Part shown: piece after piece, positions 57,837 through 64,000 of the stretch
How positions within the stretch are numbered: the stretch's first letter is position 1
How the letters are laid out: each line of letters starts with the position of its first letter
Origin: Nannobrachium achirus
Taxonomy: Eukaryota > Chordata > Actinopteri > Myctophiformes > Myctophidae
Assembly (NCBI GenBank): GCA_963921795.1
Contig: OY997661.1
Location: 35,862,970-35,926,969, forward strand
DNA length: 64,000 nt
Reading direction: 5' to 3'
The notes under the pieces: model-generated
What the model was told of the DNA's origin: nothing
Seen by the model: the letters and a program-made list of their open reading frames with translations, nothing else
Databases searched by the model: none
Translations under genes and position numbers: made by a program

Positions 57837-58346
57837 ACATTTTTTTAATTTTGGGGTCCCATGAAGAATCCCTTCCTAGAATTGGAGTAAAAAAAAATAA
57901 ACATTTTGATGTGTAGTGGAGCGAAAGTCACGAGCTTGCGAAATCCTCAAAACAATTTACTTTAAATACAGCACTGGAGTAAATATACTGAGTTACTGTT
58001 CCACTACTGTCTGTGTGGCACACATTAGACATGACATGTTTACTAAGTGAGCTAGGAGCTGAGCATGACGCATGGATACTGTAAATATGCTGTTACTGAT
58101 GATAATGTCTGTATACGCTCTGTTTTTCATTTGCTCCTGACCTGCACTCCTTCGGTGGAGGAAAGCCAAGTAGTCTACATTTACCATCCAAGTGAGGAGC
58201 CTAATGCACACAGAAGTTCACGCTATGCTCATGCTATGCATAGTACTTTCAGGTGACATGCACACATGACCTCGTATTTCCAATTACATCTCAGGAGCAA
58301 ACATTGTATTTTTTACTTAATCATTTGAAAACTTTACTTACTAGTT

Positions 58347-58946
58347 GCGACCGTCAGGTCGCATTTACTACCAAAACCTCCACCGGCTGTCTGTGGGTCA
58401 GTCAGTCCGTCACACTTTTGCCCTGCTCATATCTCCACAACCGTTGCCCCCATCCATGCCAAATTTTGCACACACACTCCTTGACTGCCAAACTACAACC
58501 TCCAAGGACCCCCGGAGCCCCAGGGACCCCCAGGTCCCTGGGGGACCCCCAGATGTAAAAAATGACCAAATGTGGTCACACGTCACACTTTTTCCCTGCT
58601 CATATCTCCGCAACCGTTGACCCGATCCATGCCAGATTTTGCACACACACTCCTTGCCTGCCAAACTACAACCTCCAAGGACCCCCATATGTAAAAAATG
58701 ACCAAATGTGCAAAAATGACCAAATGACCACCCCAACGGGGCTGCCCACGGGGAATTCCTGGGGACCACCCACTCCTGGTGCTCCAGAACGGATGCAAAA
58801 GTGGTGGCGCCCCCAGTGGAGGACCCCCTCCACTGCAGCTCACATAAAATGCCCTAACTCGGCCTAGGAGCGTCCGGGAGAGCCGGGGCCGGTACCTATT
58901 CGTCCACCTACGGTCGCTTATCTCCCGATTAGGGAGTCTTACTGGT
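58347..58946 (+). mobile_element. Helitron-like element H, complete-looking
   Basis: It starts with the palindrome gcgaccgtcaggtcgc (58347-58362) and ends tctcccgattagggag, then tcttactggt, a stem-loop followed by CTGG. The interior has two tandem units (ccgtcacacttttgccctgc.. tccaaggacccc) and a duplicated aaaaatgaccaaatg. No Rep/helicase ORF. The 101-119 codon frames follow the tandem units. Confidence 0.65.
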
Positions 58947-58984
58947 TACTTTGTATTAGGTACAGTATATACTTTGGCAATTTG

Positions 58985-59033
58985 ATAGCCGATCTTTAGC
59001 CGATCTACAAGTTTGCAGATCTGCCGTTTTCAA
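58985..59033. repeat. Hairpin module, partly duplicated left arm
   Basis: tagccgatctttagccgatc, then tacaagtttgcagatctgcc and gttttcaa. The left arm start is duplicated and the tip lost. Confidence 0.7.
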
Positions 59034-59217
59034 AGGTTTTTATACATTTAACTTGTGGAACGGGACCTTCTGAGTACTTTTACTTTTGGTACTTGTAATC
59101 TGTTTGTCTGTGTTTCTCTCTTTCTTTGGTTCTCTCATATCATTTTCTTTCTCGCTCTTCCTTTCTCTTTCTATTATTGTCTTTCTCTTTTCCTATCCAG
59201 ATACCATCACCAATCCA

Positions 59218-59218
<1 letters not shown>

Positions 59219-59277
<59 letters not shown>

Positions 59278-59280
59278 ACG
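59219..59280. repeat. Microsatellite (CA)24
   Basis: CA array with terminal cgcacacg units. Confidence 0.96.
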
Positions 59281-59502
59281 ACATGCATCAGACATACAGC
59301 AATGCATGAGCGTTAAAGAGAGAGACAAAGAGATAGAAATAATGATTATGCTTGCTTGCCTTAGCTTGTGTGCGTGTGTGCGTACATGGTTATCTCTCAT
59401 GTAAAGTGGAAGTCTAGTTCGTCTCTGTCGGGTGGAAACCTCATACTGTATGTCCAATAAAGCTGTTACTTTTCAGGGGGTCTCACACGTAGACCACCAG
59501 GG
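59281..59502. other. No gene; D end and duplicated flank
   Basis: A D terminus (ctgtcgggtggaaacctcat) is at 59427-59446. The 23-bp stretch gtctcacacgtagaccacca before element A is repeated in diverged form after it (60450-60474). Confidence 0.55.
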
Positions 59503-59659
59503 CAGGGCCGTGCAGAGAATGTTAGAGAGGCAGGGGCTGACATTTCTAAAAGGGCCTTTGTTGAAAATATTGAAAATAGCAGACCTCCAAGCGCAACGCG
59601 TTGTGAGCATGGAGGTCAGCTATTTTCGGTGCTCGATACCACACTGAACTAAGCATAAT
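59503..59659 (+). mobile_element. hAT-like MITE A, left part (split by G)
   Basis: cagggccgtgcagagaatg to actgaactaagcataat. Hairpin at 59572-59627 with short tip. It continues at 60179. The two parts total 428 bp, the normal A length. Confidence 0.92.
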
Positions 59660-60178
59660 GACCAGTAAGACGCCTCAGGGCGACAAGCGACCTCGTGCCA
59701 TGTCTTGGCCATCTGGCCAGTGATGTATATCGGACCAGTTACCCCTGGTACCCATATATGGAGATCCATGTAATGTATATGGAGATATGCTGTGAGAGCC
59801 CAAACATGCTTCTCAGTTATTCGTTATGTGAAAGTCCTATGACGTCTATGACATCTGACATCATACATGCAATCCCTTTTATGCCCATATAAGATCCCTG
59901 TCTGTACAACCAGCCACACAGATATGGGCCGTTTTCCTCCATATGGGCATTCCCATATTAAGTCCTGTTAGATATGGGCTTAATATTGATGACATCAGGG
60001 ATCTCCATAAAAGGGCATCAAAGGGATTATGTTAGTGTGGTTCCCCTGACATCTCAGTGATGTCAGAGGGTGATATCAGAGCGTCAAACCGAGTGCTACA
60101 CGGAAACGTGACACGGAAACGTTGCACGGAGACAAGATGTGACAGTTTTCATACTAAACTGCGACCTACGGTCGCAAT
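59660..60178 (-). mobile_element. Helitron-like element G inserted in A
   Basis: The 519-bp insertion is defined by comparison with uninterrupted A copies (agcataat joined to caagtcaa). On the minus strand it begins gcgaccgtaggtcgc and ends cgccctgaggcg, tcttactggtc. aat occurs at both junctions. It contains tgcccatataagatcc-type and gatgacatcagggatctcca modules and a run of degenerate cacggaaacgt units. No ORF. Confidence 0.78.
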
Positions 60179-60449
60179 CAAGTCAATACTGGAGATGTGG
60201 CGTACAGCATGGATTTCTACACAGAGAGGGTAATTCTTAAGAACATAAGATGCTCATTCAAGTCCAGGAGAGTTTGGACAAGGCAATTCTCTTGAATGCC
60301 GCCTTCAGGTATAGTATGGAAAGAGGGGCATTTGCATTTCTTTCACCACAGTAAAAACTGCATTCATGGTCTGGAGAGGGCACTATTTGCAGACGGATAA
60401 AAGGTCAGGGGCTCAAGCCCCCTTTGGTGTCTGTGTGTGCTCTTGCCTG
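60179..60449 (+). mobile_element. hAT-like MITE A, right part (split by G)
   Basis: caagtcaatactggagatg to gtgctcttgcctg. Completes the A copy that starts at 59503. Confidence 0.92.
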
Positions 60450-60582
60450 GTCTCACATGTAGACCACACCAGGGTCACAGAGGTCAGTCACGTTGAGCTG
60501 GAGGAGACATTTAAATGGATCTCATCTGATAATCTGCTGCTGTGCAGGAAGGCTTTTATGTAGAGTACGATATGATCTACTG

Positions 60583-61096
60583 CAGGGGTGTAGCACCAAA
60601 TTCTGGGCCCTGGGTACAAGGATTCACTGGGGCCCTCCATGAATTTTCTTCAATGGGGGAGGGGGTTTAACCCATTTAGACTGGGAACGCATTATTTTGT
60701 TCTTTAACTGCTGCGAGCTTGTAGATATGGTATTTTTATTTATTTTTTAAATCAGAAAAAGTCTTTGAATATTTCTATATTTCTATGTCAGTGGAGATCA
60801 AACCTTTTCATTTTAAGGACCCCCAAAATGACATTTATTTGGCCACGGCCATCTCAAAATATTTAGTTCCAGGGACACCCCAGAAGCAAAATTTGAGTTA
60901 CAAATTTTCGCTTAAAAAATACATATTCAAAGATTTGCACACATTTTTACGACTTTTCAAAAATAGCAGATCGGTGCCGTGCTGTTAGCTTGTATATCTG
61001 CTTTTTTTCAATAGCTAAAGTATAAAATAATTTAGGCCCCTCCACTTTGAGCCCTAGTAACTCAGTCCCACTTTTACCCCCCTTGTGACGCCCCTG
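60583..61096 (+). mobile_element. hAT-like MITE B, complete
   Basis: 514 bp, ends caggggtgtagcaccaaat and ttgtgacgcccctg. The first hairpin is reduced to its right arm (gagcttgtagatatggta, 60715-60732). The second (60960-61010) lost most of the left arm. Flanks atctactg and atctatgt share only the first five bases. Confidence 0.88.
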
Positions 61097-61194
61097 ATCT
61101 ATGTAGCAGCATGGCCCTGGACATCCCGGGGGCCATATGAACCCTGCTGGATGTATACTCCCATTATTTACTCAATGACAAAGTCATTTTCTTT

Positions 61195-61262
61195 TCAAAC
61201 TTATCTTCACAACTTTTTTTCCACACGTTGTGAGCTTGTAGATCTGCAATTTTTTGCTGCTC
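61195..61262 (+). repeat. Hairpin module, right half
   Basis: cacacgttgtgagcttgtag, then atctgcaatttttt (61223-61256). Host family not recognised. Confidence 0.65.
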
Positions 61263-61469
61263 CCACTTGGTGTATAGGCTGAAAAAGTGTACTCCCAAGT
61301 ACAGTGCAACTCAGGTCTGTTTTATTAAGTGTAAGTGGTTAGACTGAAGTGAGATGGATACATTCCAAACATTATCAAAATATCCTGAGGCACCCCTCAA
61401 CTTACGTCACGCCACCTGCTTTGGGAAACCCTGCTAGTCACTCATGTTCCCTTTTCCACCAAATGAACT

Positions 61470-61891
61470 TTGAAATGAAAATGTGTGCAAATCTTTGAAT
61501 GTGTGTATTATTTAAGCGTAGGCCTACATCTGTAACTAAAATGTTGCTTCTGATGGGGGGTCTCTGGAACTAAATGTTTTGAGATGGGTATCCGTCGCCA
61601 AATACATATCATTTTGGGGGTCCTTCACATGAAAAAGTTTGAGCAACACTGACATAGAAACATAAAAAACCTAGAAGGACATGAAATATTCTATAAGCTC
61701 GCATCAGCGCGGCACTCGGTGCCAAGCTTGTATATCTGATATTTTTCAATAGTTAAAGCACACAATCATGAGTAATAATGCATTCCCAGTCCAAATGGGT
61801 TAAACCCCCTCCCCCTATGAAGAACATTCATGGTGGGGGGCCCGAAGTGAATCCTTGTACCCAGGGCCCAGAATTTGGTGTGACACCCCGG
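61470..61891 (-). mobile_element. hAT-like MITE B, one end lost
   Basis: gaaaatgtgtgcaaatcttt to ttggtgtgacacccc. The hairpin (61694-61746) keeps the tip gcgcggcactcggtgcc and its right arm. Confidence 0.85.
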
Positions 61892-62218
61892 CTGGTTCTG
61901 CTCTAGACTCACTCTGCATTCACAGAACCCTGTCAAATGCATCATGGGAATCTGGGCTGATTGACTGGCACACCGATCCGAAAATCATCCAGGGCGGCGG
62001 CGGTGGTGGTGTAAGGTCATGACCTGCACGCACGGCGAAGGAAGGAAAAAAAAGATAGGGAATTCTCAGCGTTCCCCATTTTCCTTTCTTTTTTTTTTGC
62101 GTTTTGTCTGAACGGTCTGGGAGCGCTGACAAGGAACCGCCGGCCCGTTCCAAAACCAACATCCTGCTCTGTCTGTACCACTGTCCTCAACGCCAAGGCC
62201 TTTCCACCAAGCGTGCTG
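61892..62218. other. No gene recognised
   Basis: Two short inverted pieces (ggaattctcagcgttcccc etc.) only. Frames here run into the next array. Confidence 0.35.
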
Positions 62219-62264
62219 TGTGTGTGTGTGCGTGCGTGCGCATGCGTGTGTGTGTGTGTGTGTG
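62217..62264. repeat. Imperfect (TG)n microsatellite
   Basis: TG with central cgtgcgtgcgcatgcg. Confidence 0.94.
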
Positions 62265-62404
62265 GTGTCCTGAAAGCCAAGGGCTTTCCATAGACAGGGG
62301 GTGGGGATGGGGGTTACAGAAACTTGGATAGCAATGAGAGAGGGGATCGAAACAACCCACCCACACACCCGCCCCGCCTGCCTGCCCGGCCGATACCGCC
62401 CGTG

Positions 62405-62930
62405 CAGGGGTGGAAAAGTACTCCTATTTTTACTTTAAGTATCAATACATCAATGTAGAAACACTTTAAAGCAGTCTTCAACGTTTTCAGGTCAAGGACC
62501 CCTTAGTTGAGAGAGAGATGAAGCAGGGACCCCCACAACTTTTTAATAGATTCATTCATAGATACTATTCATAGATAGTTTCATTGACAGCACAATCAAA
62601 TTGTCAATTTGTGTTTTCAGATATAGTACGTATTTAACCACTTAACCGTCAATACTTAACTTGATTTCACTCTGTACTTAGTCTGCATGCTCTTTTCCCC
62701 CTCTACACCAGCTTGTAGATCGGCTATTTTTGGCTAAAGTTCTCAGAATATGGATGCTAGGATTCAAGTGGTTAATATAAAAAAAGGAGAAAAAAAGTTT
62801 CTATCACACAAAGATTTGGAGGACCCCCTAGGGGTCCCAGACCCCCTGTTGAAGACCATTGCTTTTAAGTACAAAGGTATTGGCATCTAAATGCACTTGA
62901 AGTATACCAAAATTAAAGTAGTATCATGGT
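62405..62930 (+). mobile_element. MITE E split by C
   Basis: caggggtggaaaagtactcc up to acactttaaag (62405-62471), then cttttaagtacaaaggtatt to aagtagtatc after the C insertion. Confidence 0.75.
62472..62861 (+). mobile_element. hAT-type MITE C, complete, TSD ctttaaag/cttttaag
   Basis: 390 bp, ends cagtcttcaacgttttcagg and gttgaagaccattg. The flanking 8-mers differ at one base. Hairpin reduced to its right arm (cagcttgtagatcggctatt, 62709-62728); the left arm is missing after ctctacac. Confidence 0.9.
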
Positions 62931-63630
62931 AAAAAACGTATGCGTATGCCGAAACACATGCCAAAAAACGCATACGTTGCTCTGTGGCGTGCCATGCCAA
63001 CTTATAGACTTAAATAAAAGTGCCTTAAATGACAGTTTCTTGAGTTCTGGTATTCTCTTTTAGAGATTTTCTTGTAAAAGTTACTTTCCTGACGTGCACC
63101 TGTTAAAAATGCTCAGAGAAGTGGAGATGAATTTGAGTCGTGCTTGCTTCCTTGATGTAAAAAAAAAAAAAAAAAACACTTGAAAAAAGCAGCTCACAAC
63201 GTGTCGCTCTTTTCCCCCTCTAGTCTAGGCCAAGGATGTACCACCCCTGTTATAGCAGCACCTGATGACGGATCGTTGCAAAACACATGTTTTTTCCAAA
63301 CCTCATGCAAATCAGCACACATGATCTCTATGGTGTGTGATCAAGATTGGTGGTCTTGTCAAATTTTTCCATTATTCCATCCCAATTGTCTAAGATTGAC
63401 TTCCAAAGCTTGCGGGAGTGGCCCGTTTTGCACAAAATGATTGTCCGATTGCTGTGAAACCCTGCACGCACATTCCCACTAGGCCATGGATGAAATGCCA
63501 CGCAATTCATTCTCGGTCTCATGGTGCATGGCGTTATAACGGAACAATCACGTTTTGGCCTTAACTCTTTGGCTGTAGTTCATGAAATCAATAATAAAAC
63601 AAAATAAATAGCCCTGGATTCCTTTGGATC
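62931..63630. other. No gene; Helitron-like body piece
   Basis: gaaaaaagcagctcacaacg and tgtcgct (63182-63209) is a hairpin remnant. 63400-63560 (ttgctgtgaaaccctgcacg, catggtgcatggcgttataac) resembles the Helitron units at 50160-50260. No exon. Confidence 0.45.
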
Positions 63631-63785
63631 AGGGGTGGGCAAATATTTTTTCCATGCATGGGGCCACATGAACAACAGAAAATATTCTGGAGGACCGGGC
63701 CAAAAGGCAAACAAAACACTTTACTAAAAAATACTTAGTCAATTTTTGGAGCGGTGAAAGCGCTCCCAATGAACAGGTATATCCG

Positions 63786-63834
63786 TGGGTATGTGGCTGG
63801 CTGGCTGGCTGGGTGGGTGGGTGGCTGGCTGGCC
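63786..63834. repeat. (GGCT)n/(GGGT)n tetranucleotide tract
   Basis: ggctggctggctgg then gtgggtgggtgg. Confidence 0.9.
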
Positions 63835-63935
63835 CTGTCCGTAGCCTGGGCAATACCTTGAGTGGCCACACACAACACACTAGTTAAAGGAGGGGCGCTG
63901 TTTTGTGCAGGCCAGGCACACTCACCACTCACTCA

Positions 63936-63971
63936 CAGGCACAGTTTACACTCACTCACTCACTCACTCAC
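63936..63971. repeat. Microsatellite (CACT)n
   Basis: Tetranucleotide cact array at the window end. Confidence 0.93.
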
Positions 63972-64000
63972 ATAGGGTACAGCTGCTCAAATTCACCGCT

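Larger units (their letters stand above)
63631..64000 (+). mobile_element. hAT-like MITE N, second copy (runs off window)
   Basis: Starts tcaggggtgggcaaatattt, then ggaggaccgggccaaaaggc. The matching right end is not inside the window. Confidence 0.6.

Noticed and set aside
61973-62368. Three overlapping minus-strand frames of 80-100 codons
   Set aside because: They share a TG array and poly-A tract. No two frames agree with a conserved protein.

Overview
The window looks like vertebrate, most probably ray-finned (teleost) fish, nuclear DNA. It has very many long pure (CA)n/(TG)n arrays, a dense layer of short non-autonomous DNA transposons with 8-bp target-site duplications (hAT type), a V-SINE-like element with a tRNA-like head, tails of LINE reverse-transcriptase ORFs, and one intronless copy of the vertebrate gene klhdc3. 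The species cannot be named from the sequence. Nothing bacterial is present: no operons, no CRISPR array and no rRNA or tRNA genes were seen. Most open frames longer than 60 codons are translated microsatellites (poly Cys-Val, His-Thr) or repeat sequence. All family letters below (A, B, C and so on) are labels made for this window. Identities were judged by eye, not computed.

Layout. 0-5 kb: two copies of a large foldback element (T), B and A copies and a (CA)56 array. 5-13 kb: hAT-like MITEs, one with TSD cagcaaac and one with TSD atataggg, and a LINE tail split by a B element (TSD gtcatggc). 13-20.5 kb: A, C and E elements, three long CA/TG arrays, a V-SINE, and J with D nested in it (TSD agtaggag). 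20.5-27.6 kb: tandem repeats, Helitron-like pieces, a roughly 2-kb CAGAGATG element inside another repeat, and more arrays. 27.9-29.0 kb: the klhdc3 retrocopy, with a TATA-like box upstream. 29.4-36.7 kb: a second, rearranged J (TSD atagaaag), then N, R, A-in-F, X, a complete C (TSD ccctaaac) and a LINE tail. 37-47.6 kb: A copies, foldback U, a LINE tail, a complete B, a C copy lacking its hairpin, (CA)82, and palindrome F. 47.6-64 kb: Helitron-like elements, two TTAA-flanked S elements, (CA)86, F/R foldbacks, an A copy split by a 519-bp Helitron-like insertion, more B, and a C nested in E.

The unifying feature is a small palindrome of about 60-80 bp. Its arms read roughly AAAATAGCAGATCTACAAGC, and its tip is GC-rich and self-complementary. 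Complete or decayed copies occur more than 40 times. It sits inside at least eight otherwise different repeat families (A, B at two sites, C, D, E, N, I, O). Its tips and some arm bases are family-specific but remain self-complementary. I regard this nested palindrome as the most interesting and possibly undescribed element here.

Host genes are sparse. Only the klhdc3 copy is a firm gene call, and it is probably a pseudogene because it is frame-shifted, although its C-terminal BC-box/Cul2-box is intact. A promoter-like block at 49.15-49.19 kb, with an SBS-type and a CRE-type motif and an open minus-strand exon candidate ending at a GTAAGT donor, is the best hint of an unannotated host gene.
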